Origin: Rouxiella sp. S1S-2
GTDB lineage: Bacteria; Pseudomonadota; Gammaproteobacteria; Enterobacterales; Enterobacteriaceae
NCBI RefSeq assembly: GCF_009208105.1
Contig: NZ_WFKL01000001.1
Coordinates: forward strand, 1,116,001 to 1,180,000
Direction: 5' to 3'
DNA length: 64,000 nucleotides
Under the pieces are notes generated by a model. It did not search any database. It worked only from the letters and a program-made list of their open reading frames with translations, and was not told the origin of the DNA. The position numbers and the translations under genes were made by a program. Of this stretch, positions 47,596 to 55,309 are shown one piece after another. Numbering within the stretch: position 1 is the first letter of the stretch; every line of letters starts with the position of its first letter.

Positions 47596-48867
47596 ATGCC
47601 ATTTGCACTGAATAATACTGATAATGCACTCAACGGTGATAACCTTCTAAAAGCCGTCAAGGAGTTTGGCTGTCCGATCTGGGCCTACGACGCGCAGGTT
47701 ATTGCGCAACGAATCGCCCAACTCCGTCAGTTCGACGTGGTCCGCTTCGCCCAAAAAGCCAGTTCCAACACCCATATTTTACGCCTGATGCACCAGCAGG
47801 GAGTGAAAGTTGACTCCGTATCTCTAGGCGAAATAGAGCGAGCATTGGTGGCCGGTTTTAAACCGGGTTACCAGCCCGGCGAACACAGTGAGATCGTGTT
47901 TACCGCGGATCTTCTGGATCAACCGACGTTGGACCGCGTAACCGAGCTGTCGATTCCGGTCAATGCGGGTTCAATCGACATGCTGGAGCAGATTGGTCAG
48001 CGCAAGCCGGGGCATCCGGTATGGCTGCGTGTGAACCCTGGTTTTGGCCACGGACACAGCCAGAAAACCAATACCGGCGGTGAAAATAGCAAGCACGGCA
48101 TCTGGTTTGGCGACCTGCCGAAAGCGTTGGAAAAAATTAACGCCTATCAGCTCAAACTAGTGGGGATTCATATGCACATTGGTTCTGGCGTTGATTATCA
48201 ACACCTTGAGCAAGTGTGCGACACCATGGTCAAGCAGGTGATTGAGCTTGGTCATGATATTGAAGCGATTTCTGCTGGCGGCGGTTTATCGATCCCCTAT
48301 CAGTTCGGCGAGGAGTCGATTGATACCAACCACTACTACGGTTTGTGGAACCGCGCTCGTGAACAAATCGCTGCGCATTTGGGGCATCCTGTGAGTCTTG
48401 AAATTGAGCCAGGCCGTTTTCTGGTAGCAGAAGCAGGGGTGTTGGTGGCGCAAATTCGCGCGGCCAAGTCCATGGGCCGCCGTCACTACGTGCTTGTTGA
48501 TGCGGGCTTCAACGAGCTGATGCGTCCTTCAATGTACGGCAGTTACCACCATATTTCGGTGCTGCCTGCTGACGGCCGCGACCTCAGCCAGCAGCCGCTG
48601 CGTGAGTCAGTGATTGCCGGCCCTCTATGCGAATCCGGCGACGTATTTACTCAACAAGCTGGCGGTGGCGTTGAAACTCGCCACCTTCCCGAGGCTGAAA
48701 TTGATGATTATCTGGTGTTCCACGACACGGGCGCCTACGGTGCTTCCATGTCGTCAAACTACAACAGCCGTCCACTGATCCCAGAAGTGCTGTTCGAAAA
48801 CGGTGTTCCGCGCCTGATCCGCCGCCGTCAAACGATTGAAGAGCTGCTGGCGTTAGAACTTATCTAA
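47596..48867 (+). CDS. lysA: Diaminopimelate decarboxylase LysA
   Basis: A 423-aa PLP enzyme that decarboxylates meso-diaminopimelate to L-lysine, the last step of lysine synthesis. The PLP lysine lies in VVRFAQKASSN; VDSVSLGEIERAL, GIHMHIGSGVDY, LEIEPGRFLVAEAG and GPLCESGDVFTQQ are hallmarks, and the end RRRQTIEELLALELI matches E. coli. The start is ATG 47596 with GGAGA upstream. It is divergent from lysR, which activates it. Confidence 0.95.
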   Translation: MPFALNNTDNALNGDNLLKAVKEFGCPIWAYDAQVIAQRIAQLRQFDVVRFAQKASSNTHILRLMHQQGVKVDSVSLGEIERALVAGFKPGYQPGEHSEIVFTADLLDQPTLDRVTELSIPVNAGSIDMLEQIGQRKPGHPVWLRVNPGFGHGHSQKTNTGGENSKHGIWFGDLPKALEKINAYQLKLVGIHMHIGSGVDYQHLEQVCDTMVKQVIELGHDIEAISAGGGLSIPYQFGEESIDTNHYYGLWNRAREQIAAHLGHPVSLEIEPGRFLVAEAGVLVAQIRAAKSMGRRHYVLVDAGFNELMRPSMYGSYHHISVLPADGRDLSQQPLRESVIAGPLCESGDVFTQQAGGGVETRHLPEAEIDDYLVFHDTGAYGASMSSNYNSRPLIPEVLFENGVPRLIRRRQTIEELLALELI

Positions 48868-48888
48868 CTAAACTGACGCAGGGAAAAC

Positions 48889-48918
48889 GCCGTGACGTAC
48901 TGAACGTCGCGGCTTTTT
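48889..48918 (+). terminator. Rho-independent terminator of lysA
   Basis: GCCGTGACGT pairs with ACGTCGCGGC (10 bp with one T-G pair, 5-nt loop), followed by TTTTT, 22 nt after the lysA stop. Confidence 0.85.
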
Positions 48919-48939
48919 ATTGCCTTATTTTCCAATAAT

Positions 48940-49263
48940 TTACTGATTTTTATCGAACATTTCGCGCCTGAGCAACACAATCTCCTCGGCCAGGTCACGG
49001 CACAGCATGGCGGTCATTAGATGATCCTGCGCGTGCACCATAATCAGCGTCATCGGGATTTTTCCGCTTCCCTCATCAAGCCCAATCAGCTGCGTCTGAA
49101 CTTTATGCGCCTCGCGTGCCGCCGTTTGCGATGCCTCTAATTGCTGGTCTGCCTCATGCCATTCCTGCTTGCGGGCGCTTTGAATCGCCATCATAGCGCA
49201 CGATCGCGCTTCCCCAGCATTGATCAACAGTTCCATTACAGTTTGTTCTAGGTCAAAACTCAT
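48940..49263 (-). CDS. PTS system EIIA component, lactose/cellobiose type (ChbA-like)
   Basis: A 107-aa three-helix phosphocarrier. The phosphorylated histidine is in IMVHAQDHLM (H77). The start at ATG 49263 (MSFDLEQ) fits the family; the longer frame to 49275 is unlikely. It is divergent from the EIIC gene at 49460 and shares the promoter region with three operators, so it supplies the EIIA of that system although it lies outside the main operon. Confidence 0.87.
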   Translation of the reverse strand: MSFDLEQTVMELLINAGEARSCAMMAIQSARKQEWHEADQQLEASQTAAREAHKVQTQLIGLDEGSGKIPMTLIMVHAQDHLMTAMLCRDLAEEIVLLRREMFDKNQ

Positions 49264-49276
49264 ACATAATTCCATA

Positions 49277-49288
49277 TTGGTATGCCAA
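49277..49288. promoter_or_regulatory. GntR-type operator, site 1
   Basis: TTGGTATGCCAA, near-palindromic, 14 bp upstream of the EIIA start. First of three TTGGNATNCCAA copies, a motif close to the UxuR/ExuR (FadR-type GntR) box. Confidence 0.65.
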
Positions 49289-49308
49289 AATTAGCGTAAT
49301 TCATCATA

Positions 49309-49320
49309 TTGGAATTCCAA
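49309..49320. promoter_or_regulatory. GntR-type operator, site 2
   Basis: TTGGAATTCCAA is the core of a perfect 18-bp palindrome (49306-49323). Its centre is 32 bp, about three helical turns, from site 1. Confidence 0.7.
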
Positions 49321-49330
49321 TATTGGCTTC

Positions 49331-49346
49331 TGAGAATGCGATCACA
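49331..49346. promoter_or_regulatory. CRP binding site in the beta-glucoside PTS promoter
   Basis: TGAGA-N6-TCACA matches 9 of 10 conserved CRP positions and lies between operators 2 and 3, so catabolite activation and specific repression would compete or combine here. Confidence 0.6.
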
Positions 49347-49371
49347 GAAATAAAGTCTAATTAAGCTATTT

Positions 49372-49383
49372 TTGGCATACCAA
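49372..49383. promoter_or_regulatory. GntR-type operator, site 3
   Basis: TTGGCATACCAA, the reverse complement of site 1, lies 77 bp before the EIIC start and 63 bp (about six turns) from site 2. The helical phasing of the three sites suggests cooperative binding or looping. Confidence 0.65.
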
Positions 49384-49459
49384 TGAGTGCTGGTTTTCAA
49401 CACAACATACGTTCGACACCTAACAACAACACAACCATGCAATACGCAGAGGTGCTGTC

Positions 49460-50806
49460 ATGTCTTATAAAGACCGTTTTATTGATTCTCTGGGGGGCTT
49501 TGCCAATACCTTTAACAGCCTGCGCTATATTATGGCGATTAAGGCCGCATTTATCACCCTGATGCCGGTGATTATTGTCGGTGCATTCTCCGTGCTTATT
49601 TCTAACATGGTGATGGATCCGAAAAACGGCCTGGCGCATTTCGAGATATTTTCGTTCCTCGCCACCCTTAAACCGATCATGACCAGTATTAATTATGCCA
49701 CGCTGAGTTTTCTGACCATTGGCGCGGTATTTTTGATTGGTATCGAACTGGGAAAGATAAACGGTTCACGCTCGTTATTTCCCGGACTGTTGGCGGTAAT
49801 CTGCTTTATTGCGGTCACGCCGACCACGCTGGATATGATGGTTAACGGGCATATGCAGGAAGTGAAAGACGTGTTGGCGAAGCAATTCTCTGATACTAAA
49901 AGTCTGTTCTTGGGAATGTTTATTGCCATTCTTGCGGTAGAAATATATTCCAAGCTTGAATCTTTCGACAGGCTGCGGATAAAAATGCCGGAAAGCGTTC
50001 CGCCCAACGTGTCTGCCTCGTTTTCTGCGCTGATCCCGGCAATTATTACCGTGGTATTGATCGCCACCTTTGGTTTTGTTTTCCATCAGATAACCGGTAT
50101 TTATCTCTATGACGCCGTGTATCAGGTTATTCAGCGTCCTCTGGAATCTGTGATGCAAAGTCTGCCGGGGATCTTGCTGCTGATGTTTGTCGCTCAGCTG
50201 TTTTGGGTGATCGGCATTCATGGCAACCAGATGATTAAACCTATTCGTGAACCGCTGCTGCTGGGCGCCATCATGGTGAACATGACCGCTTTCGAGCAGG
50301 GTAAAGAAATTCCGAACATTATCACCATGCCTTTTTGGGATGTGTACATGAGCATTGGCGGTTCGGGCTGCACCATTGGCCTGCTGCTGGCGGTGCTGAT
50401 GGCCACCCGTCGAAAAGAGATGAAAGAGATTGCCAAACTTTCGCTCGGGCCAAGCTTCTTCAATATCAATGAGCCGGTGATTTTCGGTATGCCGATCATG
50501 CTCAATCCAATCCTCGCCATTCCGTTCATTATCACCCCGCTAATTACCGGCACTATTGGTTATTTTGCTACCAGCCTAGGCTTTGCCGGACGGGCCGTTG
50601 TTATGGTGCCCTGGACCACACCGCCGGTGATTAATGCCTGGCTTTCAACTGCCGGTTCAATGGGCGCGGTGGTCACGCAGCTGGTGTGCATCGTGGTGGC
50701 GACCGGTATTTATCTGCCGTTCGTTAAAGTGGCTTCGCGCCGAGCCGAGCAGGCCCAGAAAGAGGCCCTGCAGAATCACTCCGCCGCCGTACAGCGTCCG
50801 GCCTGA
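49460..50806 (+). CDS. PTS system EIIC permease, lactose/cellobiose family (ChbC/CelB-like)
   Basis: A 448-aa inner membrane sugar permease of the LCT family, with about ten hydrophobic helices and the conserved GIHGNQMIKPI and FNINEPVIFGMPIMLNP loops, where the NEP segment binds substrate. AGAGGTG precedes the start. It is the first gene of an operon with a GH1 hydrolase, EIIB, a GntR regulator and a GNAT protein, so the transported sugar is a beta-glucoside or cellobiose-like disaccharide. Confidence 0.9.
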   Translation: MSYKDRFIDSLGGFANTFNSLRYIMAIKAAFITLMPVIIVGAFSVLISNMVMDPKNGLAHFEIFSFLATLKPIMTSINYATLSFLTIGAVFLIGIELGKINGSRSLFPGLLAVICFIAVTPTTLDMMVNGHMQEVKDVLAKQFSDTKSLFLGMFIAILAVEIYSKLESFDRLRIKMPESVPPNVSASFSALIPAIITVVLIATFGFVFHQITGIYLYDAVYQVIQRPLESVMQSLPGILLLMFVAQLFWVIGIHGNQMIKPIREPLLLGAIMVNMTAFEQGKEIPNIITMPFWDVYMSIGGSGCTIGLLLAVLMATRRKEMKEIAKLSLGPSFFNINEPVIFGMPIMLNPILAIPFIITPLITGTIGYFATSLGFAGRAVVMVPWTTPPVINAWLSTAGSMGAVVTQLVCIVVATGIYLPFVKVASRRAEQAQKEALQNHSAAVQRPA

Positions 50807-50826
50807 CTTTAAAATGGAGATAAGTC

Positions 50827-52263
50827 ATGAGTAAGATTTCAATCACTGTTCCTGAAGATTTTATCCTTGGGGCCGCCTCTTCGGCCTGGCAAACCGAGGG
50901 CTGGAGTGGCAAAAAGGCCGGTCAGGACTCTTATCTTGACCTGTGGTACAAAAACGATCGTCACGTGTGGCACAACGGCTACGGTCCCGCCAAGGCGACA
51001 GATTTTATTAATCGCTACCAAGAAGACGTGGCCTTGATGAAGGCCAGTGGATTGACGCATTTCCGCACCTCAATCAACTGGGCACGTTTTCTTACCGATT
51101 ATGAAAATGGCATTGTGGATGAAGAGTACGCCAGCTATATCGACAACCTGCTGGACGAGATGCACCGCGCGGGCATCGAGCCGATGCTGTGCCTCGAACA
51201 CTATGAATTACCTGCCTATCTGATTGAAAAATATGACGGTTGGAGTTCTAAAAAGGTTGTGGAACTGTTTGTTCTCTATGCGGAAAAAGTCTTTGAGCGC
51301 TTCGCTGGCAAAGTGACACGCTGGTTTACCTTTAACGAACCGATTGTCGTGCAAACGCGCGTTTATCTCGACGCCATTCGCTGGCCGTACGAGCAAAACA
51401 CCACTAAATGGATGCAGTGGAATCACCATAAGGTGCTGGCGACGGCAAAAGTTGTGGCGTTGTTCCGCGCCCAAGGCTATGCCGACAAGGGCAGTATTGG
51501 CGTCATACTGAATCCTGAAGTGACCTATGCGCGTTCGTCTGCGGCGCATGACCAACGGGCCGCGCATCTTTATGATCTTTTCTACAATCGCGTGTTTCTC
51601 GATCCACTTATTAAAGGCGAATACCCGCAGGAGTTGCTTAATCTCCTCGCCAGCCACCAGGTTGATTTTATTTATTCACAGCAAGAGCTGGATATTATTC
51701 GCGAGAATACCGTCGATGAAGTGGGGATTAATCTTTATTACCCGCATCGGGTGAAAGCACCCAGCCGAGAGTGGAATAAAGAAACGCCTTTCCATCCTGC
51801 TTATTATTACGAGCACTTTGAACTGCCGGGCCGTCGAATGAACAAGTCCCGCGGCTGGGAAATTTATCCAAAAATCGTTTATGACATGGCGATGCGCATG
51901 AAATCCGAATACGGCAACAAGCCGTGGTTTATCTCGGAAAATGGCATGGGCATCGAGGATGAAGGCCGTTTCCGTGACGCGCAAAGCGGAGAGATTCAGG
52001 ACGATTACCGCATTGAATTCGTCGCCGAACATATTTATTGGGCGCTGAAGGCGCGCGAGGAGGGGGCCAACTGTCTCGGTTATATGTTGTGGGCTTTTAC
52101 CGATAACGTTTCTCCCATGAATGCCTTTAAAAACCGCTACGGACTGATCGAAATAGACTTGGAAAATCAGCGCCAGCGCCGTCGCAAGAAATCCTCCCAC
52201 TGGTTTAAGCAGTTGGTGGATGAGCGGACACTGTCATTAACCTTGGACGATGAAGAAAAATAA
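50827..52263 (+). CDS. Glycoside hydrolase family 1, probable 6-phospho-beta-glucosidase
   Basis: A 478-aa cytoplasmic (beta/alpha)8-barrel enzyme. The acid/base glutamate is in FTFNEPIV (E171) and the nucleophile in WFISENGMG (E371). Together with its PTS neighbours it should cleave the 6-phosphorylated disaccharide delivered by EIIC. Some usual GH1 motifs are changed: the common YHWDLP reads EHYELP, and WQ(I/T)EG is kept as WQTEGWS. It starts 20 nt after EIIC with GGAG, and ends 13 nt before EIIB. Confidence 0.9.
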   Translation: MSKISITVPEDFILGAASSAWQTEGWSGKKAGQDSYLDLWYKNDRHVWHNGYGPAKATDFINRYQEDVALMKASGLTHFRTSINWARFLTDYENGIVDEEYASYIDNLLDEMHRAGIEPMLCLEHYELPAYLIEKYDGWSSKKVVELFVLYAEKVFERFAGKVTRWFTFNEPIVVQTRVYLDAIRWPYEQNTTKWMQWNHHKVLATAKVVALFRAQGYADKGSIGVILNPEVTYARSSAAHDQRAAHLYDLFYNRVFLDPLIKGEYPQELLNLLASHQVDFIYSQQELDIIRENTVDEVGINLYYPHRVKAPSREWNKETPFHPAYYYEHFELPGRRMNKSRGWEIYPKIVYDMAMRMKSEYGNKPWFISENGMGIEDEGRFRDAQSGEIQDDYRIEFVAEHIYWALKAREEGANCLGYMLWAFTDNVSPMNAFKNRYGLIEIDLENQRQRRRKKSSHWFKQLVDERTLSLTLDDEEK

Positions 52264-52276
52264 CCCGGAGAATATT

Positions 52277-52594
52277 ATGAAACGTATTGTTTTAGCCTGC
52301 TCGGCGGGTATGTCCACCTCACTGGTGGTGACCAAAATGGAAAAAGAGGCGGCCGCGCGCGGGCTTGAATACAAGATTTACGCCATTCCTGAACAAAACC
52401 TGCGCGATGAGCTGGAAGCTTTTGGCCAGGATGTGGTCGTCGTGCTGCTTGGCCCGCAGGTTCGCTTTAAACTGACTGAAAATAAAAAGCTTACCGACCG
52501 CTATCAGATCCCTATCGCGGTGATTGATACTGTGGCCTATGGCACCTTAAATGGTGCAAAGGTACTCGATCAGGCGCTGGGTTTGGTAGACTAG
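52277..52594 (+). CDS. PTS system EIIB component, lactose/cellobiose type (ChbB-like)
   Basis: A 105-aa phosphocarrier with the loop VLACSAGMSTS carrying the phosphorylated cysteine (C8) and the LLGPQVRF motif. GGAG precedes ATG 52277; an in-frame start at 52250 inside the GH1 gene is rejected. It takes phosphate from the EIIA at 49263-48940 and gives it to the sugar in EIIC. Confidence 0.9.
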   Translation: MKRIVLACSAGMSTSLVVTKMEKEAAARGLEYKIYAIPEQNLRDELEAFGQDVVVVLLGPQVRFKLTENKKLTDRYQIPIAVIDTVAYGTLNGAKVLDQALGLVD

Positions 52595-52605
52595 GCCACA
52601 AAGAG

Positions 52606-52640
52606 GGCCGCTTCTCCCCGTGAGGCGGCCTGTCACGGGG
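52606..52640 (+). other. Overlapping hairpins (possible pseudoknot) between EIIB and GntR genes
   Basis: GGCCGC (52606-52611) can pair with GCGGCC (52625-52630), while CCCCGTGA (52616-52623) can pair with TCACGGGG (52633-52640). The two stems interlock, so they are either alternative folds or an H-type pseudoknot. No U-run follows directly. It lies 12 to 46 nt after the EIIB stop and 38 nt before the regulator. Confidence 0.4.
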
Positions 52641-52677
52641 CATATTTTGCGGTTTTTGCCGCGCGTAAGGTGAGAAA

Positions 52678-53451
52678 GTGGATAAGGCCGTGGTTTCGCA
52701 GGAAAGAAAGCAATATCAGGAAATTGGTCACGATCTGCGTGAAAAAATCAAACAGGGACATTTTGCGATTGGCTCGCGCATGCCCCCTGAGCGGAATATG
52801 GCCGAAACCTATGGCGTGAGCCGCACCATCGTACGTGAAGCGCTGCTGATGCTCGAACTCGAAGGCATTGTCGATATCCGACAAGGTTCGGGTGTTTACG
52901 TGGTGCGCATTCCTCTTGAGGAAGAAGGGCAGGATGATTCGCTGTATCAAGGGCAAATAGGGCCGTTTGAAATTCTGCAGGCGCGTCAGCTCCTCGAAAG
53001 TAATATCGCCGCCTTTGCCGCCAAAATGGCCACTAAATCAGACATTGAAAATTTGCGCCGCACCTTGGAGCAGGAGCAAAGCGCCATCGTTGCCAACGAC
53101 GAAAGCGGCGACAACGACAAACTGTTTCACCTGCTGATTGCGGGTGCAACGCAAAATCAGATGCTTCTCGATTCAGTTAAAAATATTTGGGCGCACCGTG
53201 ATTCCAGCCCACTCTGGAAACAGTTGCACAGTCATATTGCTACCCGCGGCTATCGCCTTAAGTGGTTAGCCGACCATCAAAATATTCTTGCCGCACTGCG
53301 CCGTCGCGACGTGATGGGCTCATACCAGGCGATGTGGCAGCATATGGAAAACGTCAAAAATACTCTGATGGAATTGTCTGACGTCGATGCGCCGGAGTTT
53401 GACGGCTATCTGTTCGAATCGGTGCCCATTTTTCAGGGTAAGCTGGTATAG
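52678..53451 (+). CDS. GntR/FadR-family transcriptional regulator with FCD domain
   Basis: A 257-aa regulator: winged helix at residues about 8-75 (GSRMPPERNMAETYGVSRTI), then an all-helical FCD ligand domain (EILQARQLLESNIAAFAAKM). It begins with GTG at 52678, with AAGGTGAG just upstream. UxuR-type members bind TTGGTATACCAA-like sites, and three such sites lie in the promoter of this same cluster, so it is very likely the local repressor, sensing a sugar derivative. Confidence 0.87.
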   Translation: MDKAVVSQERKQYQEIGHDLREKIKQGHFAIGSRMPPERNMAETYGVSRTIVREALLMLELEGIVDIRQGSGVYVVRIPLEEEGQDDSLYQGQIGPFEILQARQLLESNIAAFAAKMATKSDIENLRRTLEQEQSAIVANDESGDNDKLFHLLIAGATQNQMLLDSVKNIWAHRDSSPLWKQLHSHIATRGYRLKWLADHQNILAALRRRDVMGSYQAMWQHMENVKNTLMELSDVDAPEFDGYLFESVPIFQGKLV

Positions 53452-53453
53452 CC

Positions 53454-53927
53454 ATGATACGCATTGAAAATTTACGTGATCATCCGCAGTATCGCGACAG
53501 GGTTATCGACTGGTTGTGGCAGGAGTTTGATGCCGAAAATACGCGGGAGTTTTTCTCCAGCGTCATTGATAGCAGCCTGAATACAGCCGATTTACCGCTA
53601 ACGTTTATTGCGTTGCAGGGCACAAAAATTGTGGGTACCGTCGGCCTTTGGCGCTGTGATTTAATTAGCCGTCAGGACTTAACCCCGTGGTTGGCGGCGC
53701 TGTATGTTCACCCGGAGTGGCGCTCGCAGGGAGTGGGCCAGCAAATGCAGCGCTTCATAAAAGAATACAGCCAAGCAGCCGGATATGAACATCTCTATCT
53801 TTGGGCAACGTTTTCAGGCTATTACGAGCGCTACGGTTGGCATTACATGGGGAACGCGCTGGATTATCCCAACAAATCAGTACGCATCTATAAATGTCAC
53901 CGCTACCCCGATGACGTAGGTTTATAA
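53454..53927 (+). CDS. GNAT-family N-acetyltransferase
   Basis: A 157-aa acetyltransferase with the acetyl-CoA loop VHPEWRSQGVGQQM and the strand LYLWATFSGYYERYGW typical of GNAT proteins. It starts 2 nt after the GntR stop, as the last gene of the beta-glucoside PTS operon. A link to sugar or amino-sugar acetylation is possible from context, but the substrate is not evident. Confidence 0.8.
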   Translation: MIRIENLRDHPQYRDRVIDWLWQEFDAENTREFFSSVIDSSLNTADLPLTFIALQGTKIVGTVGLWRCDLISRQDLTPWLAALYVHPEWRSQGVGQQMQRFIKEYSQAAGYEHLYLWATFSGYYERYGWHYMGNALDYPNKSVRIYKCHRYPDDVGL

Positions 53928-53958
53928 ATTTATTGCCTCATAAACGTTTAAATTTTTT

Positions 53959-54963
53959 TCACTGATTCGGCACACTGACTGAGTGACGGCGGACTAGGGT
54001 TGGGCTAAACATATGCGTTGTTTCGGGTAGCGGCTGGCCGCTGGCCAAGGCAAGGGCAAGCTGGGCGGCCTGATTGGCCATCGCCACGACGGGATAACGA
54101 ATAGTGGTTAATCTCGGGCGCAGGTAGCGCGAAATTAATACGTCATCGAAACCAATCAGTGAAATCTCGCCCGGCACGTCAATGCCGTTATCACTCAGAA
54201 CGGAAAGCGCGCCTGCGGCCATCGGGTCGTTATAGCAGGTTACGGCGGTGAAGTTTTTACCGTGGCCGAGAAGCTCGGTTATCGCCTGTTCGCCACCGAC
54301 CTCATCCGGTTCGGCGGAAACAATAAGCCGTTCATCCACCGCAATTCCGTGCTCTGCCAAGGCATCGAGATACCCCTGCAGCCGGTCGCGGGCATCGGAA
54401 ATATTGTGATTTGAACACAGAATCGCAATGCGCTGATGTCCGGCCTGAATCAAATGTCGCGTGGCGAGCCAAGATCCGTAGCGGTCATCCAACGCTACGC
54501 AGCGGTGTTCGAACTCCGGTAAAGTTCGGTTAATCAACACCATGCCGGGGATCTGTTTCATCAGGCTGCTCAGTTCATCTTCCGGCAGCATCTTGGCGTG
54601 AACCACCAGGGCCGCACAGCGGTGGCGGATTAACTGCTCAATTGCCTGACGCTCTTTGTCTACGTTGTGATAACCGTTACCAATCAGTAAAAAATTGCCG
54701 GTGGCGTAGGCGACCTGTTCCACAGCTTTAACCATCGCGCCGAAAAAGGGATCCGAGACGTCGGCGACAATCAGGCCCAATGTTTCGGTAACCTGCTGTG
54801 CAAGGGCGCGGGCGTTGGCATTAGGATGATATTGCAAATGTTGCATTGCGCTCATTACCGCATCGCGCGAGCTTTCACTGGCTTTTGGGGAGTGGTTAAT
54901 CACGCGTGAAACTGTAGCCACAGAAACACCCGCCAGTCTTGCGACATCCTTAATCGTAGCCAT
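53959..54963 (-). CDS. galR: Galactose operon repressor GalR
   Basis: A 334-aa LacI-family repressor, nearly identical in long runs to E. coli GalR (MATIKDVARLAGVSVATVSR, GNFLLIGNGYHN, RQAIEQLIRHRCAALVVHAK, ISLIGFDDVLISRY, FSPTLVRRHSVS). The helix-turn-helix is at residues 2-25. The start at ATG 54963 is fixed by homology; the frame to 55101 is rejected. It represses galactose genes and is relieved by galactose. A GTAAACGTTTAC operator just upstream suggests autoregulation. Confidence 0.93.
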   Translation of the reverse strand: MATIKDVARLAGVSVATVSRVINHSPKASESSRDAVMSAMQHLQYHPNANARALAQQVTETLGLIVADVSDPFFGAMVKAVEQVAYATGNFLLIGNGYHNVDKERQAIEQLIRHRCAALVVHAKMLPEDELSSLMKQIPGMVLINRTLPEFEHRCVALDDRYGSWLATRHLIQAGHQRIAILCSNHNISDARDRLQGYLDALAEHGIAVDERLIVSAEPDEVGGEQAITELLGHGKNFTAVTCYNDPMAAGALSVLSDNGIDVPGEISLIGFDDVLISRYLRPRLTTIRYPVVAMANQAAQLALALASGQPLPETTHMFSPTLVRRHSVSVPNQ

Positions 54964-55309
54964 TATCAGTATCCAACGTATTGAGGGTAAACGTTTACAT
55001 GGTGCAGTTTTGCGGAAAATGCAGGTGTCCGCAAGGGGTGTAGATCGCAACTTCACAAGCAAGCGTATTGAAACGGCGAATAATACTCGCCTAATCTTCA
55101 TAAATTAAGCCTTTCAGTCCGCGGAATCTGCGCAACGGCCCTAAATGGCTCAATTCGGCGCCTTTATCTGCATTTGTGCTTTGAGTCTCACCGGCAGGAT
55201 TGCTATTTTGTCAGCTATAACGCTTTTTTAGAAAAAATGGCTCTCCCCAACTACGACGGGCGATGGCGCGACACTTTCAATTTTATATAACACCTGCACA
55301 GAGAGAATC
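54964..55309. other. Divergent promoter region galR / molybdoenzyme gene
   Basis: 346 bp without a gene of its own. It holds the GalR-type operator near galR. GAGAGAATC precedes the molybdoenzyme ATG at 55310. I see no clear promoter elements or FNR-type site for the molybdoenzyme. Confidence 0.45.
54987..54998. promoter_or_regulatory. GalR/LacI-type operator upstream of galR
   Basis: GTAAACGTTTAC is a perfect 12-bp palindrome with central CG, as in gal operators, 24 bp upstream of the galR start codon. Its position fits negative autoregulation. Confidence 0.6.
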
